Shown here piece after piece: positions 45,466 through 54,433 of a stretch of DNA of 64,000 bases (positions are counted from its first letter, which is position 1; each line of letters starts with the position of its first letter). Under the pieces are notes generated by a model. It had not been told where the DNA came from, ran no database searches, and saw only the letters and a program-made list of their open reading frames with translations. Made by a program: the position numbers and the translations under genes. Origin of the DNA: Roseococcus pinisoli (GTDB taxonomy: Bacteria > Pseudomonadota > Alphaproteobacteria > Acetobacterales > Acetobacteraceae); contig NZ_JAHCDA010000001.1 in assembly GCF_018413645.1 (NCBI RefSeq), positions 1,488,001-1,552,000 of the forward strand, in the 5' to 3' direction.

Positions 45466-45509
45466 TTATCGGCCTGCTCTTCCCGTGCACAACGGAGAGC
45501 GGCCGACGG

Positions 45510-46337
45510 ATGAACGTTCCGATCCTCACCACCAAGCACATGGCCATGCCGGCGCTCGGTTTCGGTACCTGGCCGCTGAAGGGCGCCGACTGCGAAGAAG
45601 CGGTCGGCACCGCGCTCGCCATGGGCTACCGCCATATCGACACGGCCGAGATGTACGGCAACGAGGAGGCCGTGGGCGCCGCCCTGGCCCAAACCCCTAT
45701 CCCGCGCGGCGAGATCTTCCTCACCACCAAAGTCTGGTGGGACAAGCCGAACGGCCCGGCCTTCCGCGCCGCCTTCGAAGAGTCGCTGACGCGGCTGAAA
45801 CAGCCCTATGTGAACCTGCTGCTCATCCATTGGCCCTCGCCCGAGCTGGACCTGCCCTCGGTCCTGACGGCGATGGCGAAGATCAGGCAGGACGGGCTGG
45901 CCCATGCGGTAGGCGTGGCGAACTTCCCGTCTGCCCTGCTGAAGCAGGCCCTCGCCCTCGGCATCGCGCCCATCGCCTGCAACCAGGTGGAGCAGCATGT
46001 GATGCTGGGCCAGCAGAAGCTGCTCGACGTCACGCAGCCCGCGGGCATCGTGCTGACCAGCTACACGCCGCTCGGCCGGGGCGAGGTGCTGGAGCATCCG
46101 GTGATGAAGCGGATCGCCGAGGAGCACGACGCGACGCCGGGCCAGGTGGCCCTGGCCTGGCTGCTCTCGAAGGAGCTGGTGGCGGCGATTCCCAAGGCGC
46201 GCGGCACTGAGCGCCAGGCGGAGAATCTGGCCGCCGCGCAGCTGAAGCTCAGCGAGACGGACCTGGAGGCGATCTCCGCTTTGCCCAAGGACAAGCGCTT
46301 CGTGAATCCCGATTTCGCGCCTGCCTGGGACAGCTGA
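45510..46337 (+). CDS. Aldo/keto reductase
   Basis: A 275-residue NADPH-dependent aldo/keto reductase. The catalytic tetrad is seen: Asp and Tyr in YRHIDTAEMYGNEEAVG, Lys in LTTKVWWDK and His in LLIHWPSPE. The C-terminal NADPH site is IPKARGTERQAENL. Its size fits the 2,5-diketo-gluconate reductase-like branch. The substrate is unknown. Confidence 0.93.
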   Translation: MNVPILTTKHMAMPALGFGTWPLKGADCEEAVGTALAMGYRHIDTAEMYGNEEAVGAALAQTPIPRGEIFLTTKVWWDKPNGPAFRAAFEESLTRLKQPYVNLLLIHWPSPELDLPSVLTAMAKIRQDGLAHAVGVANFPSALLKQALALGIAPIACNQVEQHVMLGQQKLLDVTQPAGIVLTSYTPLGRGEVLEHPVMKRIAEEHDATPGQVALAWLLSKELVAAIPKARGTERQAENLAAAQLKLSETDLEAISALPKDKRFVNPDFAPAWDS

Positions 46338-46357
46338 TCGGGCTTGCAGCGGCGCAC

Positions 46358-46378
46358 GGCGGAGGTTCAGACTCCGCC
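46358..46378. other. Hairpin after the aldo/keto reductase gene
   Basis: GGCGGAG-GTTCAGA-CTCCGCC is a 7-bp stem 20 bases after the reductase stop. It may end the transcript or stabilise it. The rest of the 159-base spacer to the DUF3775 gene shows nothing else recognisable. Confidence 0.4.
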
Positions 46379-46496
46379 CGCCGGAACAGATCGCGGAAAT
46401 CCATGCGGGGCGGCTTGCGCCCTGCAACGCGTGCCGGCATTCCGCGTTTGCGCGACGTGCCGATGGGCCCGTGCCGAGACGAGAAAGGCGGAAGTG

Positions 46497-46910
46497 ATGG
46501 CAGAACCTGAAGATGACGGTGACGAGGTCGATCTCGGCATTAGCCTGGAGATCGTCGCCACCGTCGTGGACCTCGCCAATGCCGTTCAGGAGGCCGAGGA
46601 GGCCGCCCTCGGCGACGACGATGACGACGAGGATCTGGACGACGATGAGGACGAGGAGATCTCCGAGGAGATGCTCACCGACTACATCGACGAGCTGAAC
46701 GAGGAGCAGCAGGTCGCGCTCATCGCCCTCGCCTGGGTCGGCCGCGGCGACTACGAGCCCGAGGAGTGGGAGGAGGCGGTGAAGCTCGCCACCGAACGCA
46801 ACGTGAAGGGCGATGCCAGCACCTACCTGGCCGGGCTGGAAGGCCTGGGCGACCTGCTTTCCGAGGGCGCCGGCGCTTTCGGTCTCGTGATCGAGGAAGT
46901 GGATCGCTGA
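46497..46910 (+). CDS. DUF3775 domain protein
   Basis: A 137-residue acidic protein. An Asp/Glu-rich stretch (DDDDDEDLDDDEDEEISEEML, in two pieces DDDDDEDLDD and EDEEISEEML, residues 38-60) precedes the conserved LIALAWVGRGDYEPEEWEEAVKLA and STYLAGLEGLGDLLSEG of DUF3775. The function is unknown. The ATG at 46497 removes a long non-family leader; GAAAGGCGGAAG precedes it. Confidence 0.8.
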   Translation: MAEPEDDGDEVDLGISLEIVATVVDLANAVQEAEEAALGDDDDDEDLDDDEDEEISEEMLTDYIDELNEEQQVALIALAWVGRGDYEPEEWEEAVKLATERNVKGDASTYLAGLEGLGDLLSEGAGAFGLVIEEVDR

Positions 46911-46918
46911 GACGGCAG

Positions 46919-46957
46919 GATCGCGGGCGGCGGCCATCGGCCGGCCGCCCCGCGATC
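46919..46957. terminator. Long GC-rich hairpin between convergent genes
   Basis: GATCGCGGG (46919-46927) pairs with CCCGCGATC (46949-46957) around an inner GC-rich hairpin. It lies between DUF3775 (stop 46910) and the dehydratase gene, just touching the latter's stop. Probable bidirectional terminator. Confidence 0.6.
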
Positions 46958-48209
46958 AGGCCAGGCTCAGCAGCAGCGAGGTGGCGCTCCGGGCCTCGTT
47001 GTTGAACACCCCTCGGGGCATCAGCGCGTGCACCTCGGCGAGGGTGAGCCAGAGCATTCCCTCTTCCGGTTCGGCCGTGCCGAGATCCAGCACGCGGTAG
47101 GTTGCGATGTCGCGATGGAAGCGGCCGCCTTCGTCCGATTGCCGCACCTCGAGCCTGACCGTGCCATCCAGCGTGCCTGCAGACCCGGGCGCCAGCTCGG
47201 CGCCGGCCAGCAGGCCGGGCTCCCAGCAGGGACGATAGCCGAAGAGCAACAGCCCCTCCTGGCGGCGGCAGGGCAGATCGAGAAGCTGCGGCGCGGCCAG
47301 GTCCAGGATGGGTTGGTCCCATTCGGCGACCTCCCGCGTGCGGGAGCGAACCCTGATCTGCCGGACGGCAACGGCGCCGTCACTCATCACTGGCTGGCTT
47401 TCGAGGTCGAAGCCGAAGCCGGCCATGGCGTCGACGGGGACGGGACGCGGTGCGGGGCTCGCCGCGCGTGCCCGCTCCAGCGCCGAGAAGACCTCCTCCA
47501 GCACGCCGGAGCGGACCGGGGCATGGAAGGAAGCACATAGCTCGCGCGAGAAGCGGTCCTCGCCGGGAAAGGGCGCTCGTCCCGCCAGCGTCGGCCAGTC
47601 GCTGGTGCACAGCACCGAGCGGGCATCCGTGTTGACCAGGAAGTCCTGCGCCAGCAGGTCACGCAGCACCGCGAAAGAAATCCAGCGGTGGAGCGGGCCG
47701 GGATCGTCCTCCCAATCGGGCGCGAGAAGCAGGACGTTGCGATTGCGTTTTCCTAGGAAGCGCGAGCCCTGCTCGCTCTGGAGGGAATCGGCAAGGATAC
47801 CCTCCTTCGCGCCCAGGAATTCCCGCGAGAAGGGCGGCGGGGTGCCGCCATGCACGCGATCGGCGTTGCTGGCCGTGGCCTGGCACGTCGGTGCGAGCTG
47901 CACGCCGCCGACATTTCCGGGTTCGGCCTTGGCATGCATCAGGAAGTCCAGGCCTGACCTGCCGGGACGGGCGATGAGGCCGAGCGTGCCGACCTCGCGC
48001 TGCTCGATGAAGGGGGCCTGCCGGATCTCGCCGGCTTTCACCCATTCGAGGCCGACCACGTTGAAGTAGCGCCCCGTCTCGTGGCGAAGGGCGCCTTCGC
48101 GCAGCGACCAGGCGCTGGACTGGGAGAGGGCGATCTCCTCGACCTGGCCGGCGTCGCGCTCCACGACCTCCGCGATCCAGGCGAGAAGGGAGTGCTGCAG
48201 GTCAGGCAT
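46956..48209 (-). CDS. NDP-hexose 2,3-dehydratase (EvaA family)
   Basis: A 417-residue EvaA-type enzyme that removes water at C2/C3 of an NDP-4-keto-6-deoxyhexose on the way to 2,6-dideoxysugars. The family has two repeats. Repeat 1 shows RHETGRYFNVVGLEW, PFIEQREVGTLGLI, FLMHAKAEPGNVGGVQLAPT, RVHGG, DSLQSEQGSRFLGKRNRN and LVNTDARSVL. Repeat 2 shows TREVAEWDQPILD, a GGRFHRDIATYRVLDLG stretch and the closing LTLAEVHALMPRGVFNNEARS. The ATG lies within the end of the GT2 gene (8-base overlap). No other deoxysugar enzymes (4,6-dehydratase RfbB, 3-ketoreductase) are adjacent. It implies an unusual deoxysugar on the surface polysaccharide. Confidence 0.9.
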   Translation of the reverse strand: MPDLQHSLLAWIAEVVERDAGQVEEIALSQSSAWSLREGALRHETGRYFNVVGLEWVKAGEIRQAPFIEQREVGTLGLIARPGRSGLDFLMHAKAEPGNVGGVQLAPTCQATASNADRVHGGTPPPFSREFLGAKEGILADSLQSEQGSRFLGKRNRNVLLLAPDWEDDPGPLHRWISFAVLRDLLAQDFLVNTDARSVLCTSDWPTLAGRAPFPGEDRFSRELCASFHAPVRSGVLEEVFSALERARAASPAPRPVPVDAMAGFGFDLESQPVMSDGAVAVRQIRVRSRTREVAEWDQPILDLAAPQLLDLPCRRQEGLLLFGYRPCWEPGLLAGAELAPGSAGTLDGTVRLEVRQSDEGGRFHRDIATYRVLDLGTAEPEEGMLWLTLAEVHALMPRGVFNNEARSATSLLLSLA

Positions 48210-49227
48210 GGGGATGGATCCGGAACTCGCTCCGCCCCCGGCGGGCGATGAAGTCATGGAGGAAGCCCGTCCCATGATGCGCCACGGCTTCGGCACGCTC
48301 CTGCGCGCTGTCGAGGACCGCGGCGATCGTGCGATCGGCGAAGAGGGCATGGCCGCTGCCCTGAGAGGCGATGGCGCGCAGGGCCAGGGCAATCTTGCGC
48401 GCCCCGGGCGCCGTATCGGCGGGAATGTCGGGAAAGATGTTCGGCAGGCGTTCCAGGATCGGCGAGGCGATGTAGCGCTCCAGGATCTGCGCGAGCTCCA
48501 TCTGCCCCCGCAGGGCTGCCGCCGTGGAGGGCGCGCTGAGGTTGCTATCCAGGATCCGGTACTGGGTCAGGGCCTCGGGCAGGGTACGGAAATGGCCGAG
48601 GGCGGCCATGCGGATCCAGAGGTCGAAATCGCCGAGCTGGATGAGGCTGGCGCGAAAGCCGCAGAGAGCGAGCAGATCCGTGCGCCGGACCATGGCCGAG
48701 GTGATGGCGAGGCAGTTGCCGACATCGAAGAAGCGCCGGAGCCACTCCTCCGCAGAGCGTTCCGCGCTCTGGAAGATGTTGTCGGCCCAGCTCCCCGTCA
48801 GCGGCCGGCTGTCGGCGCCGATGAGGGCGGTTTCCGTGAAGCAGACCGATGGGGCATCCCCGGCCTCCATCGCCTCGACCTGCTTTTCGATCTTGTCCGG
48901 TTGCCAGACGTCGTCGGAATTCTGGAAGGCGATGTAGCGCCCCTGCGCCAGGGAAAGGGCGAGGTTGCGCGGATGGACGGCACGATTGGCCTCGAGGCGC
49001 AGGAGCCGCAGCCGAGGGTCCTTCAGCGAGGCCACGATGTCGGGCGTCGCATCCGTCGAGGCATCGTCCACCACGATGAGCTCAAGCTCCCGCAGGCTCT
49101 GACCGAGGACGCTGCCGACCGCCTCGGCGACGAAGGGGGCGTGGTTGAAGGAGGGGAGGATGACCGAGACGAGAGGGCGCCGCGTGAAGAGGCGCCCCAC
49201 CCATCCGGATGCCTTCCGGCGCGTCAT
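48202..49227 (-). CDS. Glycosyltransferase family 2
   Basis: A 341-residue GT-A glycosyltransferase. It has the nucleotide-sugar site VSVILPSFNHAPFVAEAVGSVLGQ, ELIVVDDASTDATPDIV, and the metal-binding DXD-like FQNSDDVWQPDKIEKQ near residue 105, then GDFDLWIRMA as the acceptor-site motif. The start at 49227 makes an ATGA overlap with the nucleotidyltransferase stop. It probably adds the sugar prepared by this operon to a lipopolysaccharide or capsule. Confidence 0.93.
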   Translation of the reverse strand: MTRRKASGWVGRLFTRRPLVSVILPSFNHAPFVAEAVGSVLGQSLRELELIVVDDASTDATPDIVASLKDPRLRLLRLEANRAVHPRNLALSLAQGRYIAFQNSDDVWQPDKIEKQVEAMEAGDAPSVCFTETALIGADSRPLTGSWADNIFQSAERSAEEWLRRFFDVGNCLAITSAMVRRTDLLALCGFRASLIQLGDFDLWIRMAALGHFRTLPEALTQYRILDSNLSAPSTAAALRGQMELAQILERYIASPILERLPNIFPDIPADTAPGARKIALALRAIASQGSGHALFADRTIAAVLDSAQERAEAVAHHGTGFLHDFIARRGRSEFRIHPHA

Positions 49228-49937
49228 GCCCGGGCGGACCACTCCGGCAGCGCGGTCTGCGCGCGGGAAAAATCCTCGGGCGTGCCGATATCGATGAAGC
49301 GCCCATCCACCTCGAAGCCACGGATATCGAGCCCTTCGGGCCTCTCCAGGATCTCCTTCTCGAAGGAGAATGCGCCCTCGAGGGGGCGCTTCGCCAGGAG
49401 TTCCCGCCGGATCAGGTAGATGCCGGAATTCACCAGCCCGGGCCCGTGCTCACCCTTCTCGCGCAGGCCCACCAGCCGGCCTTCCTCAAGCAACACGCTT
49501 CCGTAGCGCGCGCGGTCCTCGACGGGGCGCACCGCGAAGACCAGGTCGGCCTCCGGCGCCGAGCGCGCCATCGCCGCGTAATTCGCGCCCTGCCAGGTAT
49601 CGCCGTTCAGCGCGAAGACGCGATCGCCGCTGGTCGCGGCCATTGCCGCCCAGAGCGAGCCGCCGGTGCCGAGCGGCTGCTCCTCCCGCACATAGGCGAT
49701 GTCGAGCGTGCCGTGGCGCGAACCGATGGCGGCCTCCACCATCTCGCCGAGATAGCCCGTCGCCAGCACCACGCGGCGCAGCCCGCCGCGCTGCAGCGCG
49801 TCGAGCAGCCAGGCGAGGAAGGGCCGGCCGGCCACGGGCGCGAGCGGCTTGGGGACGTCGCTGACCACGCTGCGCAGCCGGGTGCCGAAGCCCCCTGCCA
49901 GGACGATGGCTTCCGTGGGGGCCTCCTGGGGCAGCAT
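49224..49937 (-). CDS. Nucleotidyltransferase, HddC-like (heptose 1-phosphate guanylyltransferase type)
   Basis: A 237-residue sugar-nucleotide transferase: EAIVLAGGFGTRLRSVVSDVPKPLAPVAGRPFLAWLLDAL (in pieces VLAGGFGTRLR and KPLAPVAGRPF), then LGTGGSLWAA, FALNGDTW and YIDIGTPEDFSRAQ-like DIGTPEDF. The SVVSDVPKP segment is typical of HddC, which makes GDP-D-glycero-D-manno-heptose. Its stop codon overlaps GT2 and its start overlaps gmhA (TGATG). Pairing with GmhA supports the heptose call; the exact nucleotide is inferred. Confidence 0.88.
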   Translation of the reverse strand: MLPQEAPTEAIVLAGGFGTRLRSVVSDVPKPLAPVAGRPFLAWLLDALQRGGLRRVVLATGYLGEMVEAAIGSRHGTLDIAYVREEQPLGTGGSLWAAMAATSGDRVFALNGDTWQGANYAAMARSAPEADLVFAVRPVEDRARYGSVLLEEGRLVGLREKGEHGPGLVNSGIYLIRRELLAKRPLEGAFSFEKEILERPEGLDIRGFEVDGRFIDIGTPEDFSRAQTALPEWSARA

Positions 49938-50533
49938 CAGGCTTCCTTCGGGAAGATCGCTTCCTCGATCATCGCGCAGATCGCGTGGCCCAGCACTTCG
50001 TGGCCCTCCTGGATCGAGGGGGTGGAGGGGCTCGGGACCATCACGGTCACGTCGCAATGCTCCGCGAGCACCGCGGCGCGCGGGCCGTTCCCGGTGAAGC
50101 CCACGCAGGTGATGCCGCGCTCCTTGGCCGCCTTCATCGCCGCCAGGATATTGGGCGAGGCGCCGGAGGTGGTGAGGCCGAAGAGCACGTCGCCCTCCAC
50201 GCCCAGCGCCTCCACCTGGCGGGAGAAGACGCGCTCATAGCCATAGTCGTTGCCGATGGCGGTGAGGATGGAGCTGTCCGTGGTCAGGGCGATCGCCGGC
50301 AGGCCGGGGCGGTCATAGTAGAAGCGGCTGACCAGCTCGCCGGCCCAATGCTGGGCGTCAGCGGCGCTGCCGCCATTGCCGCAGATCATCACCTTCCGGC
50401 CGGCGCGCAGCGCGGCGATGCAGAGCTCGGCCGCGCGGGTGGCTGCCTCGATCATGGCCTGGTCCTCGGCCATGCGCGCCATCAGCGCCGCCGTCGCCTG
50501 CACCGCGCCCAGGATCGTCCGCTTCTCGGCCAT
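49937..50533 (-). CDS. gmhA: Sedoheptulose 7-phosphate isomerase (SIS-domain, GmhA)
   Basis: A 198-residue SIS isomerase converting sedoheptulose 7-phosphate to heptose 7-phosphate, the first step of heptose synthesis. It shows MICGNGGSAADAQHWAGELVSRF near residue 50 (substrate loop GNGGSAADAQH), LTTSGASPNILAAMKAAKERG, and IQEGHEVLGHAICAMIEE with the catalytic Glu/His region. It heads the overlapping gmhA-hddC-GT2-evaA operon on the minus strand. The kinase HddA and phosphatase GmhB are not in the window. Confidence 0.94.
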   Translation of the reverse strand: MAEKRTILGAVQATAALMARMAEDQAMIEAATRAAELCIAALRAGRKVMICGNGGSAADAQHWAGELVSRFYYDRPGLPAIALTTDSSILTAIGNDYGYERVFSRQVEALGVEGDVLFGLTTSGASPNILAAMKAAKERGITCVGFTGNGPRAAVLAEHCDVTVMVPSPSTPSIQEGHEVLGHAICAMIEEAIFPKEA

Positions 50534-50637
50534 GCCGTTCCATTCCCGCCAGATCTGAGCAGGTTCTATCGCGCCGATTTCCCTGGAATGCCAGGGGGCA
50601 GGGCCAGGGGGCAGGGCCAGGGGCCGGGAAGCGGCGG

Positions 50638-51339
50638 TCAGGCGATCTCGCGGATCAGCTTGCGGCGGACGGCCGTGCCGAAGGCCTCGAAATCCTCGGC
50701 GACGATCATGAAGGCGCCTTCGCCGCCGATGACGTTCTGCTGGAAGTACTCGTCCAGCGGGATGGAGGGCACGCGGCCGAAGGTCGGGCGGTCGTTCACG
50801 ATGGGCAGGCCATTGATGACGATGCCCTCGGCCACCGCCTCGTCGCGCGCCGCGCTGGCCGGGCGGCCGGAATTGTTCACGCCGTCGCCCGAGACGTCGA
50901 TGATGCGGCGCCCGCCTTCGAAGGGCGCCTCGGCCATCACGCGACGCGAGAAGTCGATCCCGCCGGAGAGGGAGGTCCAGGACAGCGAGGCGCGCGGCGC
51001 CTCGGCCAGGGCGGAGGCCCAGGCCTCGGCCTCCCGCTGGCCGGCGATGCGCGTCCAGGGCAGGATCAGCCGCTGATATTCGAAGCCGGCCCATTCGACA
51101 TAGGCGAGGCCGATGGCGCCGATCATGCCGCGGCGGATCACCTCCACCACGCGCGGGTCGCTCACGGCATTGCGGTAGCCCTCGCGCTGCAGCCGGGCCT
51201 CGTCCTCGTCGATCGAGCGGCTGACATCGACGGCGAGGACCAGCAGCACATCCACCGGTTCGGCTTCGGCATGGGCTGGCCGCGCGGTCCAGAGGGCGGG
51301 CGCGGCGGCGGAGGCGGCGAGGAGGGATCGACGGCGCAT
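50638..51339 (-). CDS. DUF1194 domain protein (VWA-like, exported)
   Basis: A 233-residue protein with a signal peptide (MRRRSLLAASAAAPALWTARPAHA, cleaved near 24). The mature part reads DVLLVLAVDVSRSIDEDEARLQREGY, a von Willebrand A-like metal-site motif (DVSRS), then TSLSGGIDFSRRVM and RRIIDVSGDGVNNSGR, typical of DUF1194. The function is unknown. The ATG at 51339 has a GGAG ribosome site. Confidence 0.85.
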   Translation of the reverse strand: MRRRSLLAASAAAPALWTARPAHAEAEPVDVLLVLAVDVSRSIDEDEARLQREGYRNAVSDPRVVEVIRRGMIGAIGLAYVEWAGFEYQRLILPWTRIAGQREAEAWASALAEAPRASLSWTSLSGGIDFSRRVMAEAPFEGGRRIIDVSGDGVNNSGRPASAARDEAVAEGIVINGLPIVNDRPTFGRVPSIPLDEYFQQNVIGGEGAFMIVAEDFEAFGTAVRRKLIREIA

Positions 51340-51464
51340 GTGGCGGAACTCCACGAGGGCGGTCCCATGGAACCGCTCCCCCGCCCCGCAGGCAATGGTT
51401 AGTTGCGCCGCCGCTGGCGCTTTTTCCGGGCGCCCTTACCCGGCCTCAGCCGACCGGAGGCGCC

Positions 51465-52619
51465 TTAAAGGGCGCCGAGGACCGCCGCGCAGACCCGCTC
51501 CACCTCCGCCTCGGTGAGGTAGGGGTGCATCGGCAGAGACATCACCTGGTGGCAGAGCGCCTCGCTGACCGTCAGGGCCGGAGCGGCCGAGAGGCCCGCC
51601 GCATGGGCGCCCTGATAGGCCGGCTGATGATGCAGGGGCTTGGGGTAGTAGACGCCGAAGGGGATGCTTTCCGCCTTCAGCGCGGCCTGCACGCGGGCGC
51701 GCTGGTCGGCATCGGTGCAGCGGATGGTGTAGAGGCCCCAGGCGCTCTGCGCCTCGTTGGGGACGCGCTGCAGCGCGACCTTGCCGGTCAGCCGCGCGCC
51801 GTACCAGGCGGCGACCTTGGCGCGGTCCTTCAGCTCCTGCGCGAAGAGGTCCATCTTGCACAGCAGGATGGCGGCCTGGAGCGTGTCGAGCCGGCCGTTC
51901 ATGCCGGTGCGCAGCACCTCGTAGCGGCCGCCGCCCTCGCCATGGGTGCGGAGCGAGCGGTAGAGCTCGGCCTTCTCCGCGCTCTCGGTCAGCATGGCGC
52001 CGCCGTCGCCGTAGCAGCCCAGCGTCTTGGTCGGGTAGAAGCTCAGCGTCGTCACATCGGCGTGGCAGCCGAGCGACTTGCCATGCAGAAAAGCGCCGAA
52101 GGCCTGGGCCGCGTCGTCCACCGTGACCATGCCGTGCTTCTTCGCGATGGCGTTGAGCGCGGGCCAGTCTGCCGGCAGGCCGAAGAGGTCCACGCCGACG
52201 ATGGCGCGGGGCTTCAGCTTGCCCTCCTTGATGACGAGCTCGATCCGGCGCTCGAGGTCGGCGAGGTCGATGTTGAAGGTCTCGGGATCCACGTCGACGA
52301 AGACGGGGGTGGCGCCCAGCACCAGCGGCACCTCGGCGGTGGCGGTGTAGGTGAAGGCGGGCAGGAAGACCGCGTCGCCGCGGCCGATGCCCTCGGCCAT
52401 CATGGCGATCTGCAGCGCATCCGTGCCGGAGGAGACGCCGACGGCATGGGCGCAGCCGGCGAATTCGGCCAGGCGCTGTTCCAGCTCGGCGACCTCGGGG
52501 CCGTTGATGAAGCGGCCGGAGGAGAGGACATGCGCGATCCGGCGATCCAGCTCGGGCCGGATCAGCGCCTGCTGGGCCTGCATGTCGAAGAGCGCGATGG
52601 GGCGGGTCTGATCGGTCAT
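51465..52619 (-). CDS. DegT/DnrJ/EryC1/StrS family aminotransferase
   Basis: A 384-residue PLP enzyme that aminates keto-sugars on nucleotide carriers. It opens IALFDMQAQQALIRPELDRRIAHVLSSGRFINGPEVAELE with the substrate loop, then SSGTDALQIAM, the PLP region VDDAAQAFGAFLHG, and the Schiff-base Lys in SFYPTKTLGCYGDGGAML near 185. Sequence style resembles WbpE-type UDP-3-keto-sugar aminotransferases. It lies near the heptose/deoxysugar operon and may contribute an amino sugar, but the two are separated by the DUF1194 gene. Confidence 0.93.
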   Translation of the reverse strand: MTDQTRPIALFDMQAQQALIRPELDRRIAHVLSSGRFINGPEVAELEQRLAEFAGCAHAVGVSSGTDALQIAMMAEGIGRGDAVFLPAFTYTATAEVPLVLGATPVFVDVDPETFNIDLADLERRIELVIKEGKLKPRAIVGVDLFGLPADWPALNAIAKKHGMVTVDDAAQAFGAFLHGKSLGCHADVTTLSFYPTKTLGCYGDGGAMLTESAEKAELYRSLRTHGEGGGRYEVLRTGMNGRLDTLQAAILLCKMDLFAQELKDRAKVAAWYGARLTGKVALQRVPNEAQSAWGLYTIRCTDADQRARVQAALKAESIPFGVYYPKPLHHQPAYQGAHAAGLSAAPALTVSEALCHQVMSLPMHPYLTEAEVERVCAAVLGAL

Positions 52620-52697
52620 GGATGTTGAGTGAGCCAGGGCGCGGACGGGATCAAGCCCCGCCCGTTTCAACCTGTGTGACGAATCGCTACGAAGGGC

Positions 52698-54320
52698 TCA
52701 GCTCCGCAGGCCGGGGGCCTCCTGGCCCGTGCGCGCGACATATTCCGTGTAACCGCCGCCATACTGATGGATGCCCTCGGGCGTCAGCTCCAGCACCCGG
52801 TTGGACAGGGCGGCCAGGAAGTGACGATCGTGCGACACGAAGAGCATGGTGCCCTCGTACTGCGCCAGGGCCGCGATGAGCATTTCCTTGGTGGCCATGT
52901 CCAGGTGGTTGGTCGGCTCGTCGAGCACGAGGAAGTTCGGTGGGTCGTAGAGCATCTTCGCCATGACCAGCCGCGCCTTCTCGCCGCCCGAGAGCACGCG
53001 GCAGCGCTTCTCCACCTCGTCGCCGGAGAAGCCGAAGCAGCCGGCGAGCGAGCGCAGCGAGCCCTGATTGGCCCGCGGGAAGGAGGATTCCAGCGCCTCG
53101 AAGACGGTCTGGTTGCCCTCCAGCAGCTCCATGGCGTGCTGGGCGAAATAGCCCATCCGCACGCTGCCGCCGAGGGTGACGCTGCCCTCGTCGGGCTCGG
53201 TCGAGCCCGTCACCAGCTTCAGCAGGGTGGACTTGCCGGCACCGTTCACGCCCAGCACGGCGCAGCGCTCCCGCCGGCGGACCAGCAGGTCCAGTCCTTC
53301 ATAGATCACGCGCTGGCCGTAGCGCTTGTGGACGCCCTTCAGGTTCACGACGTCCTCGCCCGAGCGCGGGGCAGGGGCAAATTCGAAGGAGACCGCCTGG
53401 CGGCGCTTCGGCGGCTCCACGCGCTCGATCTTGTCGAGCTTCTTCACCCGGCTCTGCACCTGGGCGGCGTGCGAGGCGCGCGCCTTGAAGCGCTCGATGA
53501 ACTTGATCTCCTTCGCCAGCATCGCCTGCTGGCGCTCGAACTGCGCCTGCTGCTGCGCCTCATTCATGGCGCGCTGCTGCTCGTAGAACTCATAGTCGCC
53601 GGAGAAGGAGGTCAGCCCGCCGCCGTCGATCTCGATCACCTTGTTGATGATGCGGTTCATGAACTCGCGGTCGTGCGAGGTGAGCATGAGCGCGCCCTCG
53701 TAGCCGGTCAGGAACTGCTCCAGCCAGATCAGGCTTTCAAGGTCGAGGTGGTTGGAGGGTTCGTCGAGCAGCATGACGTCAGGGCGCATCAGCAGGATGC
53801 GGGCCAGGGCCACGCGCATCTTCCAGCCTCCCGAGAGGTTGCTGACGTCGCCGTCCATCATCTCCTGGCTGAAGCTCAGGCCGGCGAGGACCTCCCGCGC
53901 CTTGCCCTCCAGCGCATAGCCGCCGAGATCCTCGAAGCGGCCCTGCACCTCGCCGAAGCGCTCGATGAGGCTCTCCATCTCGTCCATGCGGTCCGGATCG
54001 GCCAGCGCGGCCTCGAGCTCGGCCAGCTCGGCCGCCACGGTGCTGACGTCGCCGGCGCCGTCCATGACCTCGGCCACGGCGCTGCGGCCCGACATCTCGC
54101 CCACATCCTGGCTGAAGAAGCCGACGCTGATGCCGCGATCGACCAGGACCTGGCCCTCATCGGGCACCTCCTGCGCCGTGATCATCCGGAAGAGCGTGGA
54201 TTTGCCGGCGCCGTTCGGCCCGACCAGGCCGATCTTCTCGCCCTTCTGGAGGCTTGCCGAGGCCTCGATGAAGAGGAGCTGCTGGCCGTTCTGCTTGCTG
54301 ATGTTGTCGAGGCGGATCAT
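52698..54320 (-). CDS. ABC-F family ATPase (YbiT-like)
   Basis: A 540-residue soluble twin-ATPase of the ABC-F family. Domain 1 has Walker [16 protein letters not shown] and LSGGWKMRVALARILLMRPDVMLLDEPSNHLDLESL; domain 2 has [27 protein letters not shown] and [18 protein letters not shown]. The linker (QQAQFERQQAMLAKEIKFIERFKARAS) is the P-site tRNA-interaction helix pair typical of ABC-F. Ribosome-associated translation factors of this kind rescue stalled or non-optimal translation states. A second, different ABC-F lies at 11860. Confidence 0.94.
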   Translation of the reverse strand: MIRLDNISKQNGQQLLFIEASASLQKGEKIGLVGPNGAGKSTLFRMITAQEVPDEGQVLVDRGISVGFFSQDVGEMSGRSAVAEVMDGAGDVSTVAAELAELEAALADPDRMDEMESLIERFGEVQGRFEDLGGYALEGKAREVLAGLSFSQEMMDGDVSNLSGGWKMRVALARILLMRPDVMLLDEPSNHLDLESLIWLEQFLTGYEGALMLTSHDREFMNRIINKVIEIDGGGLTSFSGDYEFYEQQRAMNEAQQQAQFERQQAMLAKEIKFIERFKARASHAAQVQSRVKKLDKIERVEPPKRRQAVSFEFAPAPRSGEDVVNLKGVHKRYGQRVIYEGLDLLVRRRERCAVLGVNGAGKSTLLKLVTGSTEPDEGSVTLGGSVRMGYFAQHAMELLEGNQTVFEALESSFPRANQGSLRSLAGCFGFSGDEVEKRCRVLSGGEKARLVMAKMLYDPPNFLVLDEPTNHLDMATKEMLIAALAQYEGTMLFVSHDRHFLAALSNRVLELTPEGIHQYGGGYTEYVARTGQEAPGLRS

Positions 54321-54433
54321 GGGAAGTCGAGGGCCGGGAACAGTTGCGGCGCGCTTATGCCATGGGCGCCGCGAAAGGGCAGGCCCCGCCGGACCCGCCC
54401 CATCATGGCAAGGTCAGGTTTCCGCCGGCCCGC

